64,000 nt of DNA from Proteus cibi (lineage in GTDB: Bacteria; Pseudomonadota; Gammaproteobacteria; Enterobacterales; Enterobacteriaceae). Below the pieces are notes generated by a model. That model made no database searches, was not told the origin of the DNA, and saw only the letters and a program-made list of their open reading frames with translations. The position numbers were made by a program, and so were the translations under genes. This document shows, piece by piece, positions 1 through 9,039 of the stretch. Position 1 is the first letter of the stretch. Each line of letters opens with the position of its first letter. Location of the stretch: contig NZ_PENW01000034.1 of the NCBI RefSeq assembly GCF_003144405.1, forward strand, positions 1 to 64,000, read 5' to 3'.

Positions 1-1
1 C

Positions 2-610
2 TACGGCTTTATGGCGATCCCGCGTATTGGGCAAGAAGTGATCGTCTCTTATTTAAATGGTGATATTGATAGACCGATTATTACGGGCTGTACTTATAAC
101 GGTCGCAATGCCCCACCACTAGATTTACCCAAAGATAAAACTCGAACCACTTTTCGTACAAAGACGCATAAAGGCACAGGATTTAATGAACTGCGATTTG
201 AGGATGCCGGCGGACGCGAAGAAGTGTATTTACATGCGCAGCGGGATTTAAATATTCATGTGCAACATGATAGTCATTGGCATACACAGCATAATTTCAA
301 GCACCGTATCGATAACCAACGTTTTACTGAAATTGCCGGTGACGATCACCTTATTATGCAAGGAACACAAAAATCCTTAATTGAAGGTGATGTTTCATTA
401 CAAATTAAAGGCGCAAAACATAGTAAAATTGATGATGAATTATATGATCCTGAAATAAACAAAAGCGGTAAGTTTGATTTTAATATGGGGAGAATAGTTG
501 CGGAAGGGTATAACAAAGAGGGTGAGTATTTTGAGACCTCAGTAGTTAGAGCCGTTTTTGATAGACGAACTGGAGAGTTATATAGTATTTTTGGAGTGGA
601 AAAAGAATGA
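2..610 (+). CDS. vgrG: VgrG-type T6SS spike protein, 3' part only, with atypical tail
   Basis: The gene runs in from before the window; the frame is open from base 2 and 203 codons are visible (whole VgrGs are usually 600 residues or more). VgrG forms the trimeric spike that the type VI secretion tube drives into neighbouring cells. The start of the visible part ([12 protein letters not shown], then [11 protein letters not shown]) is the gp5-like OB-fold, followed by the conserved FNELRFED region and the beginning of the needle. From about visible residue 140 the expected needle/beta-helix repeats stop and an unrelated tail of about 60 residues follows, ending in a charged segment ([20 protein letters not shown]). 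The stop overlaps the next ATG by 4 bases. VgrG identity is secure; the tail may be a small C-terminal effector domain or a recombination product, which is inference. Confidence 0.88.
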   Translation, partial: YGFMAIPRIGQEVIVSYLNGDIDRPIITGCTYNGRNAPPLDLPKDKTRTTFRTKTHKGTGFNELRFEDAGGREEVYLHAQRDLNIHVQHDSHWHTQHNFKHRIDNQRFTEIAGDDHLIMQGTQKSLIEGDVSLQIKGAKHSKIDDELYDPEINKSGKFDFNMGRIVAEGYNKEGEYFETSVVRAVFDRRTGELYSIFGVEKE

Positions 611-1005
611 AAAAAATAAAAATAGGTTATTATTATATCCGTATTTTTTGGTCTCCATTAGGAGATGATTGTAATACTGATAAATATTATTTGAATTTAA
701 ATTTAAATAATAAAGAAAGTATTTGTTCTATTGTTGAGAATGTACTTATTCCCGAGCTTAATTTATTTTCATATAAAATAAAATTAAGAATAAAGGAAAG
801 CTTGAAATATGCTATTAATTACTATCCAGATGAAAAATTAGCAGGCGCCTATAATAAATCTCCAACATTTGTTAAATTGCCAGATAATATGAATGTGCGT
901 GATTTTTATATTTTTGTGTGGAAGTCCATATATGGAGAAGAAAGTTATCAAGCATTAGAAAAAGATTTTTATATAGAAATACCTCTTGAAGAAATTTATG
1001 TTTAA
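607..1005 (+). CDS. Small AT-rich protein, candidate immunity partner of the VgrG tail
   Basis: This 132-residue protein is not recognised. It has no signal peptide or membrane segment and is rich in Lys, Tyr, Asn and Ile; base composition is far more AT-rich than the core genes to the right. Its ATG overlaps the vgrG stop (ATGA), so translation is probably coupled. Known T6SS and polymorphic-toxin loci commonly place a small, AT-rich, fast-evolving immunity gene directly after the toxin-bearing gene, and the position and size fit that. The role is inferred from context only; an adaptor or an unrelated gene remains possible. Confidence 0.6.
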   Translation: MKKIKIGYYYIRIFWSPLGDDCNTDKYYLNLNLNNKESICSIVENVLIPELNLFSYKIKLRIKESLKYAINYYPDEKLAGAYNKSPTFVKLPDNMNVRDFYIFVWKSIYGEESYQALEKDFYIEIPLEEIYV

Positions 1006-1136
1006 TTTTGTAAAATACTATATTACTATCTAAGTTTTTGTATTAAAAATTTATTTATTAATGAAATCGAATCATAATGTTTTTCTCGATGATTTACATA
1101 GTAGATTGAAAGTTTTTATAAAAGTAAGAGATAAAT

Positions 1137-1334
1137 ATGATGGAAAACCATAAGATTTTACCTATTAAAGATATAAATAAAGAAATATTCTCTATATTAG
1201 GAATGGATATAACCGTTTTTGAATTTATCGACTATGCAGAAAAAGATATATTTACTATAAAAAAAGTAATAAACAGCTGGGAAAACATGGATAATGGGAG
1301 CAAAACAACTACAAAAAATGAAGTTATTGGCTAA
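1137..1334 (+). CDS. Short hypothetical protein or gene remnant
   Basis: A 65-codon frame that begins ATGATGGAAAACC after a run containing AAGTAAGAGA, which could serve as a weak ribosome site. It overlaps the start of the next frame by 41 bases, in a different reading frame. It matches nothing I recognise; the first 50 residues are acidic and Ile-rich. It could be a genuine small gene, or the 5' fragment of a frameshifted gene whose continuation is the following membrane-protein frame. The 131 bases before it hold no gene that I can see. Confidence 0.35.
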   Translation: MMENHKILPIKDINKEIFSILGMDITVFEFIDYAEKDIFTIKKVINSWENMDNGSKTTTKNEVIG

Positions 1335-2286
1335 CAATAAAATAATTCGTTCTATTGCTAATATTCCTAAATCACCTAAATTAAGAGAGCTTTCTATTAT
1401 AAAAAGCTTCCGATTTTTATCAACAGTCAGCTTTACCGTATTAGCGGGGATATCTTTTTATGAAGCTTATAATTCTTGGCGAATTGGAAATGATTTAAAT
1501 AGTATTTTTAAAGGGATTACTGGTGCTGGTTATAGCTTATTAGCTATTGGAACTCTTGGTGCTATATTTTTCCAATTAGCTCTATGGCCTATTTTTATAT
1601 TTTTAGGAACTGCTTTAATGTTAGTAGGAACAGTTGGTGATCTAGCAACGACATGGGGTGATTTGGAAGCATTAGTTAAATGTAGTTTTTGGGGAAATTC
1701 AGATAAATATCCATTTTGGAATACAGAAAAAGGTCAGTTCAATAAAAGATTTAAACTAATAGATAGTGAAGAAATTAAGGTAAGCAATGGTTTTTTAATA
1801 GAAAATCAAGAGTTTATGAATATTTTTTATATGCCCAAATTAGAATGGGAATACAGTGTTAAAGAACTAATTATTAAAATGGAATTAAATAATTTCATAC
1901 CTTATGATTCTCAGATTTTTTATCAAATTTGTCGTAAAATGACATCAAGAATTCCGAGTGTTTATACCGAATACAGAGAAAAAAATAAATTATTTCATTA
2001 CGATAATAGTGTATACAAAAAAATAGATTACACAGAACTAGATGCTGAGTTTAATGAGAATATAAAAAATAACTACATTGATAATAATGGAAGTTCTATC
2101 TTAGAAATGGTTATAAAAACACCAGAAAATTTTTATTATGGAAATGAAATCTTTTTCTATTACAGACCATTTGAAGATAATATTGTACCCTTACGATACG
2201 ATTGGGATGATAATGAAATTTCAGATCTTGAAGTAAAACATTATGGATTAATGAAACTTAGATCAAAGGGGAATCCATGGAACTAA
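1294..2286 (+). CDS. Membrane-inserting protein resembling the C-terminal part of VasX-type T6SS effectors; probably truncated
   Basis: The 330-residue product has a basic N terminus, then two to three hydrophobic segments at about residues 45-62, 72-92 and 93-117, then about 210 soluble residues rich in Asn, Tyr and Glu. The arrangement (hydrophobic hairpins followed by a motif like TWGDLEALVKCSFWG and a polar end) resembles, by my recall, the C-terminal third of large VasX/BTH_I2691-type pore-forming T6SS effectors. Those proteins carry a long N-terminal delivery region that is missing here, since the frame is closed by a TAA at 1270. The last 10 bases overlap the next gene. Family placement is tentative. 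Confidence 0.5.
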   Translation: MGAKQLQKMKLLANNKIIRSIANIPKSPKLRELSIIKSFRFLSTVSFTVLAGISFYEAYNSWRIGNDLNSIFKGITGAGYSLLAIGTLGAIFFQLALWPIFIFLGTALMLVGTVGDLATTWGDLEALVKCSFWGNSDKYPFWNTEKGQFNKRFKLIDSEEIKVSNGFLIENQEFMNIFYMPKLEWEYSVKELIIKMELNNFIPYDSQIFYQICRKMTSRIPSVYTEYREKNKLFHYDNSVYKKIDYTELDAEFNENIKNNYIDNNGSSILEMVIKTPENFYYGNEIFFYYRPFEDNIVPLRYDWDDNEISDLEVKHYGLMKLRSKGNPWN

Positions 2287-3224
2287 AGCACAAACTCAGT
2301 GATCATTGTGGATCACTATTACAAACAGAAACATCAAAAATGACTCAATATCAAGCTGGTGCGCTTGATTTTGTGGAAAAAATAGATAATTTACGATTAG
2401 TCATACGCCATGCTTTTTCTAATGGCAGGACTATGCTAGCGATCCCTTTTGTTATCGGTTTACTTTGGGCTTTCAGCTATGGTGTTAAAACAATTTATAT
2501 TGATCCTTGGAAAAATACAGAATCTATTTTTCTTAGAATATTAGAGAAAAAAGATAATAAAAATAACATAGTTATATTACCTCAGCATAGGGATAATGAT
2601 GAACTAGAAAAAAAGTATATTCAAAATGGGAGACTTTCTTTTTTAAATTATTGGGATTATTATTACTATAGTAACTCATTTATAAGAGAAAAAAGTATTC
2701 TCTTAGATTTATTTTTATTATTAACTCCACTATTATGTTCATTACCAATGATTTATTTTGGCTTTATTGCTAGAAACCGACCTTATCTAATATGTGACCG
2801 AGAAAAACAATTATTTTATACTTGGGATATGAAAATGAATGTTTATGTTGCTAAATATTCTCAAATCAATTTTGCAGATATTAAGCCGACATTAGCACTT
2901 ATTTTATATCGCGTTGATGAAAATCAAAAATTAATAGAACATAAATATTATCCCAACTTAACGATGTTTAGTTTTTTAGGCGGCGGAAGCAGCAATGATA
3001 AAGCATGGGGATTAGGATATATAACCAAATATTTATTTTATGGATTAGCACCTTTGATTGAAGGTAAGTATACAAGAAAAAAATATTCTATTTTTAGAGA
3101 AGCGCCTATTCCTAAAGATCTCGATAAACAAATAGAACAACAAGTTGTTCTGGTTGATAAAGAGCTGCCACCTTGTAAAGAAATCGAAGATAAATTATCG
3201 GAAGCAATTAAGCACTCTATTTAG
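2277..3224 (+). CDS. Membrane protein, possible immunity protein of the preceding toxin-like gene
   Basis: A 315-residue protein with one hydrophobic segment at about residues 50-68 and a second at about 143-165; the loop between them is polar, and a soluble C-terminal half follows. The start is supported by an AAGGGG ribosome site 5 bases upstream, inside the end of the previous gene, so the two are translationally coupled. A coupled integral membrane protein after a pore-forming T6SS effector is the usual position of its immunity protein. The soluble half (around RPYLICDREKQLFY) recalls uncharacterised proteins often found in T6SS effector loci, but I cannot name a family with confidence. 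Confidence 0.6.
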   Translation: MELKHKLSDHCGSLLQTETSKMTQYQAGALDFVEKIDNLRLVIRHAFSNGRTMLAIPFVIGLLWAFSYGVKTIYIDPWKNTESIFLRILEKKDNKNNIVILPQHRDNDELEKKYIQNGRLSFLNYWDYYYYSNSFIREKSILLDLFLLLTPLLCSLPMIYFGFIARNRPYLICDREKQLFYTWDMKMNVYVAKYSQINFADIKPTLALILYRVDENQKLIEHKYYPNLTMFSFLGGGSSNDKAWGLGYITKYLFYGLAPLIEGKYTRKKYSIFREAPIPKDLDKQIEQQVVLVDKELPPCKEIEDKLSEAIKHSI

Positions 3225-3273
3225 ATTTTTTAGTTAAGTTTGATGTTAATAATTTATAAAAGGATATATAAAC

Positions 3274-3543
3274 ATGCGTAGCACAATTCAAGGACGAAAA
3301 ATCATCTTAAAAAATGATACCACCAATACCAAAGGAACCGTATTAAGTGGTTCTTTATTAGCAAAACAACTTTATGAAATAGCTTGCCTTGGTGATGACG
3401 TCTATTGCCCTGCTTGTCAGCAAAAAGGCAAAATTGTTGAAGGGGATACGATGATGAAAATAAACAATATCCCTGTCGCATTAGAAGGACATAAAGTGCA
3501 ATGCGGTTGTTTAAATGGCTGTGTATTAGTCGCGGTGGAATGA
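3274..3543 (+). CDS. PAAR-domain T6SS spike-tip protein
   Basis: An 89-residue single-domain PAAR protein. PAAR proteins cap the VgrG trimer, sharpen the spike and bind a metal ion. The end shows the typical small-PAAR pattern: CPAC, then GDTMMKINNIPVALEGHKV, then CGC and GCVLV, with His and Cys residues suited to Zn binding. A ribosome site AAAGGA lies 9 bases before the ATG. It follows the effector/immunity-like genes after 49 bases, so it probably belongs to the same vgrG cargo operon. There is no C-terminal toxin extension, so this is a structural tip or orphan PAAR. Confidence 0.85.
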   Translation: MRSTIQGRKIILKNDTTNTKGTVLSGSLLAKQLYEIACLGDDVYCPACQQKGKIVEGDTMMKINNIPVALEGHKVQCGCLNGCVLVAVE

Positions 3544-3554
3544 ACCGTTTTTAA

Positions 3555-3576
3555 TTAGGCGGAAGCTTCCGCCTAA
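3555..3576. terminator. Perfect 22-base palindrome between paar and yhaJ
   Basis: Arms TTAGGCGGAAG and CTTCCGCCTAA form a perfect inverted repeat 11 bases after the PAAR stop and 56 bases past the end of the convergent yhaJ gene. No good T-run follows on either side, so it may be a weak or factor-assisted bidirectional terminator. Confidence 0.5.
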
Positions 3577-3632
3577 TATTCGTGTCTCTATTTTTATTTA
3601 TAGCTCAAACCTAAACCTTATTAAGTAAAAAA

Positions 3633-4535
3633 CTATTTTTTATTATTCGCAAAGAGTTTAGGTATTTCACGTAAGCACCATGATTTAGCTTCGCCCATGC
3701 TGTCTCTTCGCCATGCCATAATAATATTATTTTCATGATGATATTCAGGGCCAACAACACGTAAACGCCCTTCTTTAATATCATCTTCAATTAAATCAAT
3801 CGGCATCGTCGCCACACCTAACCCCGCAATTAAAGCACGGCGTTTATCTTCAATAGAACTGACCGTTAAACGACGCTGTTTATCTAATAGCAGTACAGTT
3901 AAAACTGGGCGCTCTCTTGCGGTATCTGCAATGGCAATGCCACGATATTTTAAGCGAGTTTCTTCTGCCAATGGCTCAGGCTCGTTATGGATGGGGTGAT
4001 CTGGGCTGGCAACATAAACACTGGTGGTATTGTATAAAGGGCGAAAATTGATTTCTGATGAAGTGCGAAAATGCATATCAGGTGAAATCACAATATCACA
4101 TTTACCACTTTCTAAGCTTTCCCATGCCCCTGCTAATACTTCAGTGACTAGCGAAAGTTGGGTATTGGATTTTTCAGCTAATTTATCGACCAACGGAAAG
4201 AGTCGAGATGCCGGGGTGAGTGCTTCACAAACAATAGTAATATGTGGCTCCCAACCTCTGGCTAAAGCTTCTGCATCTGAGGTCAATTTGTCAGCTGCCT
4301 CAAGTAATATGCGTCCTCTATCAAGCAGCATTCTGCCAACATTGGTAAATTTTGTTCTATGACCAGAACGGTCAAAAAGGACAACATCTAAATCTTCTTC
4401 TAATTTTTGCATGGTATAACTGAGTGCCGATGGAACTCGATTTAGTTCATCAGCGGCGGCTGCAAAACTCCCTCTACGATCAATGGCATCCATCACTCGT
4501 AAAGATTCCAACGTAATGGCTTTGTCTTTACTCAT
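3633..4535 (-). CDS. yhaJ: LysR-type transcriptional regulator YhaJ
   Basis: A 300-residue LysR-family activator: winged helix-turn-helix at about residues 5-64 (RRGSFAAAADELNRVPSALSYTMQKLEE), followed by the substrate-binding domain. It closely matches E. coli YhaJ, including the C-terminal IIMAWRRDSMGEAKSWCLREIPKLF block. The start is placed at MSKDKA because E. coli YhaJ aligns from there; an upstream in-frame ATG six codons earlier is less likely. It is divergent from yhaK, as in E. coli, where YhaJ controls yhaK and responds to aromatic/nitro compounds; that the same regulation holds here is inference. Confidence 0.93.
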   Translation of the reverse strand: MSKDKAITLESLRVMDAIDRRGSFAAAADELNRVPSALSYTMQKLEEDLDVVLFDRSGHRTKFTNVGRMLLDRGRILLEAADKLTSDAEALARGWEPHITIVCEALTPASRLFPLVDKLAEKSNTQLSLVTEVLAGAWESLESGKCDIVISPDMHFRTSSEINFRPLYNTTSVYVASPDHPIHNEPEPLAEETRLKYRGIAIADTARERPVLTVLLLDKQRRLTVSSIEDKRRALIAGLGVATMPIDLIEDDIKEGRLRVVGPEYHHENNIIMAWRRDSMGEAKSWCLREIPKLFANNKK

Positions 4536-4648
4536 TATACTTATCTCTATCAAATAATTTGATTATAGGCACCAGATTAACTTGCTAACAATAGACAGTC
4601 CATACCTCTATGATAAATATATTGATAATCTACTCGAAAAATACCGCT

Positions 4649-5353
4649 ATGATAAAATACAGAACAGCACAACAGTGTGGTAAAGCGGATTATGGTTGGC
4701 TACAAGCTCGCTACACATTTTCCTTTGGCCACTACTTTGACCCTCATTTTTTAGACTATGGCACCCTAAGAGTTCTCAACCAAGAAGTGCTTGCTCCAAA
4801 TTCTGAATTTAAAGCAAAGACCTATCCTCATGTTGATGTGGTTAATCTTATTCTTCAAGGAGAAGCAACATACCTTGATAATATGGGACGTACTGTAACG
4901 GCAAAAGAAAATGAGTGCTTACTTATTTCACCGCATAATACAGATACGTATATAGAGAAAAACAGCAGTCCTGATACGCCATTAACCCGTATTCAGTTAT
5001 GGTTAAATGCCTGTCCACAACAAGAAAGTGTAGCCTCACAAAAATTGGTATTAGATGAAAACTTAAAATATCAATTGTTAGCTTCACCTGCCGGTGATGA
5101 TGGCTCGTTAATGTTAAGGCAGACAATTTGGCTTTATCATATTCATTTGCAAGCAGGCGATGAGATCACATTGCCAATAAAAGGACAGAAAGGCTTTTTA
5201 CAATCCATAAAAGGCGGCACCTATTTGCAAACGTCCACACAAGAAAATGGGCAAATCCAGTGTGGCGATGGCGCGTTTATTCAAGATAGCCACAGCATCA
5301 CGTTAAAAAGCTCGGCTGAGTTTCGTGGCTTGTTTATTGATATTATTTCGTGA
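4649..5353 (+). CDS. yhaK: Pirin-family redox-sensitive bicupin YhaK
   Basis: A 234-residue pirin/bicupin protein. The sequence after the start (TAQQCGKADYGWLQARYTFS and then FGHYFDP) is nearly identical to E. coli YhaK. The ATG at 4649 is preferred to an upstream in-frame ATG at 4610 because homology begins there. The first cupin has the HVDVVNLILQGEATYLD region; the second is less conserved. The E. coli protein is cytosolic and was reported as a redox-state indicator without clear quercetinase activity. It is divergent from yhaJ and followed by a strong terminator. Confidence 0.92.
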   Translation: MIKYRTAQQCGKADYGWLQARYTFSFGHYFDPHFLDYGTLRVLNQEVLAPNSEFKAKTYPHVDVVNLILQGEATYLDNMGRTVTAKENECLLISPHNTDTYIEKNSSPDTPLTRIQLWLNACPQQESVASQKLVLDENLKYQLLASPAGDDGSLMLRQTIWLYHIHLQAGDEITLPIKGQKGFLQSIKGGTYLQTSTQENGQIQCGDGAFIQDSHSITLKSSAEFRGLFIDIIS

Positions 5354-5381
5354 TTGTTGATTTAGATTGGCTTAACAACAG

Positions 5382-5418
5382 AAAACCCTCGAAACACAAC
5401 GTGAATCGAGGGTTTTTT
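5382..5418. terminator. Bidirectional terminator between yhaK and rnpB
   Basis: Stem ACCCTCG / CGAGGGT with flanking AAAA on the left and TTTTTT on the right. It therefore works as a rho-independent terminator for yhaK on the plus strand and for rnpB on the minus strand. Confidence 0.85.
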
Positions 5419-5421
5419 ATG

Positions 5422-5794
<373 letters not shown>

Positions 5795-5855
5795 AGGGTG
5801 CGGATTATAGGGATTTTGGTAGAAAATGTATAGCAAAAGAAGCTAAAAAATCACT

Positions 5856-6734
5856 TTACTCGTCTTGAGCTTCACCATTTTGCTCAATGACATGTTTATA
5901 AAGTGCATTTTTCTTCACGCCATAAATCTCAGCAGTAACTGCTGCCGCTTTTTTCAGTGGTAACTCTTTTTGTAAAATCGCGAGTGTCCGTAATACTTCT
6001 GGGGAAAAATCATCATCAACAGGTTTTTCATAACCCTCAACAATTAATACCATTTCACCTTTACGGCGGTTTTCATCTTCAAGAACCCATTTAAGCAATT
6101 CACCAACAGGCATACCTTGAATAGTTTCCCACGTTTTTGTGAGCTCTCTCGCTAATACTACGTAGCGATCTTCACCCCAAACTGTCACCATATCAGCTAA
6201 ACTATCTAACAGCCGATGTGTTGATTCATAAAAAATCAATGTACGAGGCTCTTCTGATAATGCACGTAAGCAGTCCTGACGACTTTTTGTTTTTGCGGGT
6301 AAAAAACCTTCATAACAAAAACGATCAGAAGGAAGTCCTGCCGCAGAAAGTGCCGTGATAGCAGCACAAGCGCCGGGTAATGGCACAACATTTATGCCAT
6401 TCTTACGACATTGATTGACTAAATGATAGCCAGGATCGTTAATTAATGGTGTACCTGCATCAGAGACTAATGCGATACTTAGCCCCTGCTGTAATTTGCT
6501 AATTAATTGATCTGCTTTTTGCTGTTCATTATGATCATGTAACGCATACAAACGTGCGTTAATGGCAAAGTGCTGTAATAGAAGCCCTGTATGACGGGTA
6601 TCTTCTGCAGCAATTAAATCGACATGAGACAGCACATCAAGTGCCCGCTGGGTGATATCGCCCAGATTACCAATAGGTGTGGGTACTATGTACAGTGTGG
6701 ATGTCGTTACCGCTGCTCGATTAGGTTGATTCAT
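5856..6734 (-). CDS. rsmI: 16S rRNA 2'-O-ribose methyltransferase RsmI (C1402)
   Basis: A 292-residue SAM-dependent tetrapyrrole-methylase-fold enzyme that methylates the ribose of C1402 in 16S rRNA. Visible family motifs are [15 protein letters not shown] near the N terminus, [24 protein letters not shown] and [19 protein letters not shown], all diagnostic for RsmI (YraL). Length matches the family. It is divergent from lpoA, with about 60 bases between starts, as in other enterobacteria. Confidence 0.97.
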   Translation of the reverse strand: MNQPNRAAVTTSTLYIVPTPIGNLGDITQRALDVLSHVDLIAAEDTRHTGLLLQHFAINARLYALHDHNEQQKADQLISKLQQGLSIALVSDAGTPLINDPGYHLVNQCRKNGINVVPLPGACAAITALSAAGLPSDRFCYEGFLPAKTKSRQDCLRALSEEPRTLIFYESTHRLLDSLADMVTVWGEDRYVVLARELTKTWETIQGMPVGELLKWVLEDENRRKGEMVLIVEGYEKPVDDDFSPEVLRTLAILQKELPLKKAAAVTAEIYGVKKNALYKHVIEQNGEAQDE

Positions 6735-6795
6735 TGTTTATTCCGAATGACCGATTTAAAATTGAGCATAATTATAAAACATCACTGGGTACAGT

Positions 6796-8559
6796 ATGCT
6801 TTCCTCAATTTTTGTGCGTTTTAAAACAGGTTTATCCTATACTGCGATACTCTCTGCGTTGATTATGTCAGGTTGTACCCTGACGGGGCAACAAGAACAA
6901 CCTCTCACTCCCGCTGCAAAAGCAGAAATGGAGATGAAACAATTTCAAAAAGTGATTGATGATTCTCAAGGGCTTGCATCTTTAGATGTTATTAGAGCCT
7001 ATATTGGGTTAGAAACATTAATTACTGATCCTCAACTGCATCAGAAAAATATTGATGACACATGGCTCACACTAACCAAACTCACACCAGAACAACGTCG
7101 TGGTGTCGTTATTAAAGCAGATGAGAATACGCTGCAAGGTTGGTTAGATTTACTGAATACCTATGAATACAACAAAGATGATGCGGATAAGTTATCAACA
7201 GCGGTGAGAGAATGGCAGACTCGCTATCCTCGGAATCCAGCTGCATTAACACTTCCAGCATCATTATTACGTCTTTCACAACCCTCTGTAAGTACGAGTA
7301 GCCAAATCGCCTTATTATTACCTTTAACAGGGCAAGCAAAAGTTTTTGGTGAGGCTATTCGTCAAGGCTTCCTTGATGCGCAAAGTGGCTTACCACAACC
7401 GCAAGCAATGCCTGAACCTCAAGCCCCTAAAAATGATGACAGCCTAGCCTCAATTTTAGAAGAATTAGGCATTAGCAATACTGAAACGTCTGCAACAAAT
7501 TCAGATACCACGAAAGCGTCCACTGACAATAGTGAAACAAATCAAGTAAAAGAAGAAAAAGAAACGGAAACTTTTTCAGGTAATATGACCGTTCAGCTTG
7601 ATCCTATTGCGCAAAACTCTCGCCAAGTGATTGTTTATGATACCAATAGTCAACCTATTGATGTCTTGCTGAAAAAAGCACAACAAGATGGCGCCAACTT
7701 AATTGTCGGTCCACTGCTAAAACCGGAAGTCATGAAGACCATTGAGCTTCAAAGTGGTTTGCCAGTGTTAGCCTTAAATGAATTAGAGAGTGTTCCTTCA
7801 GCAACAACTGTTTGCTTCTTTTCTCTTTCACCCGAAGATGAAACCCGCAATGCGGCGCAACACTTACGTCAGCAACAAAAATCAAACCCATTAATTATTG
7901 TTCCTGATAATAAATTTGGTCAACGAATGGCACAAACATTTGCTGATGAGTGGCAACACACAGGTGGCGGCACCGTTTTACAACAAACGTTTAGTTCTGT
8001 TGAAAGCTTAAAAGCCTCTATTAACCGCGGTGTGGGTATTCGTATGACAGGTACGCCTGTTCTACCAACCGCTAATGCACCTTTACCATTAGAGACTCAA
8101 TCTATTCCATCTGCGGGTGGTGCCATTGATTCGGTTTACATTATTGCGACTAGCGATGAATTAACCTTAATTAAACCCATGATTGATATGGCGATCAGCA
8201 CCAAAAAACGTCCACCCATTTATGTAAGTTCACGTAGTAACCAAGGTGGAACTGGTCCTGATTTCCGTATGGAGATGGAGGGGATTCAATTTAGTGATAT
8301 TCCATTGATGACTGGTGCTAATTTGCCGTTAATGCAAAAAGCCTCAAGCAAATTTGCGAACGATTACTCATTAATGCGTCTTTATGCCATGGGAATTGAT
8401 GCATGGTCATTAGCAAACAATTACAATGACCTAACAAAAGGTTCATTGCGTTTTAATGGTATTTCAGGTTCATTACGTGTTGAAAACAACTGTACTGTTT
8501 ATAGAGAACTTCCTTGGATGCAATTTAAACAAGGTAAGATTGAACCTGTTGCACAGTAA
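6796..8559 (+). CDS. lpoA: Outer-membrane lipoprotein activator of PBP1A, LpoA, with shortened N-terminal domain
   Basis: LpoA spans the periplasm and activates the peptidoglycan synthase PBP1A. Residues 1-27 are a lipoprotein signal ending in LIMSGC (lipidated Cys27). The C-terminal part (from SQIALLLPLTGQAKVFGEAIRQGF, about residue 170) is the PBP-activating domain, with an acidic low-complexity insert at about 205-255. The product is 587 residues against 678 in E. coli. Right after the lipobox the sequence jumps to what corresponds to about residue 135 of the E. coli protein, so most of the TPR-like N-terminal domain is missing. The frame is intact and expression looks normal. Confidence 0.93.
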   Translation: MLSSIFVRFKTGLSYTAILSALIMSGCTLTGQQEQPLTPAAKAEMEMKQFQKVIDDSQGLASLDVIRAYIGLETLITDPQLHQKNIDDTWLTLTKLTPEQRRGVVIKADENTLQGWLDLLNTYEYNKDDADKLSTAVREWQTRYPRNPAALTLPASLLRLSQPSVSTSSQIALLLPLTGQAKVFGEAIRQGFLDAQSGLPQPQAMPEPQAPKNDDSLASILEELGISNTETSATNSDTTKASTDNSETNQVKEEKETETFSGNMTVQLDPIAQNSRQVIVYDTNSQPIDVLLKKAQQDGANLIVGPLLKPEVMKTIELQSGLPVLALNELESVPSATTVCFFSLSPEDETRNAAQHLRQQQKSNPLIIVPDNKFGQRMAQTFADEWQHTGGGTVLQQTFSSVESLKASINRGVGIRMTGTPVLPTANAPLPLETQSIPSAGGAIDSVYIIATSDELTLIKPMIDMAISTKKRPPIYVSSRSNQGGTGPDFRMEMEGIQFSDIPLMTGANLPLMQKASSKFANDYSLMRLYAMGIDAWSLANNYNDLTKGSLRFNGISGSLRVENNCTVYRELPWMQFKQGKIEPVAQ

Positions 8560-8584
8560 TGCACGTATTTCGTTATCATTAAAA

Positions 8585-8610
8585 TAAACCGCCATAAAGG
8601 CGGTTTATTT
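8585..8610 (+). terminator. Terminator after lpoA
   Basis: Stem TAAACCGCC / GGCGGTTTA with a 5-base loop, followed by TTT, 25 bases past the lpoA stop. Confidence 0.75.
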
Positions 8611-8639
8611 TATGAGTAAGACAAAGAAGGAAATCATGG

Positions 8640-9017
8640 ATGATTTTTTCTAAAAGCCCTTATTTTTTAGGGCTATACTATGAGCAAAAAGCGCTAAAAT
8701 ATTTACGCCAACAAGGATTAATATTAATTGAGCGTAATGTCCGATATCCCTGTGGCGAAATTGATCTTATTATGCAGGAAAAGAGGACATGGGTATTTGT
8801 TGAGGTTCGTTTTAGACGTAACATCTTATTTGGTGATGCAATAAGCTCTATTACTACCTCAAAACGACGTCGCTTATGGCGTACAGCTAAATGTTGGTTA
8901 GCACAACGCCAAGAAAGTATCGAGACGTCAGACTGTCGTTTTGATATTTGTGCATTTAATCAACGCCAGTTAATATGGTTAAAAAACATTCTCGATTATA
9001 CGGAATTTATTCGTTAA
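8640..9017 (+). CDS. yraN: YraN, UPF0102 endonuclease-like protein
   Basis: A 125-residue member of the UPF0102 family, which has a restriction-endonuclease-like fold. The conserved pattern [21 protein letters not shown] contains the acidic residues expected of a PD-(D/E)xK core. The ATG at 8640 is preferred: an overlapping ATG at 8636 leads at once to a stop, and AGAAGG lies about 9 bases upstream. The family's cellular role is poorly defined. It sits in the conserved lpoA-yraN-diaA-dolP order. Confidence 0.9.
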   Translation: MIFSKSPYFLGLYYEQKALKYLRQQGLILIERNVRYPCGEIDLIMQEKRTWVFVEVRFRRNILFGDAISSITTSKRRRLWRTAKCWLAQRQESIETSDCRFDICAFNQRQLIWLKNILDYTEFIR

Positions 9018-9039
9018 ATTAGATTATATAGGTCTTAAC

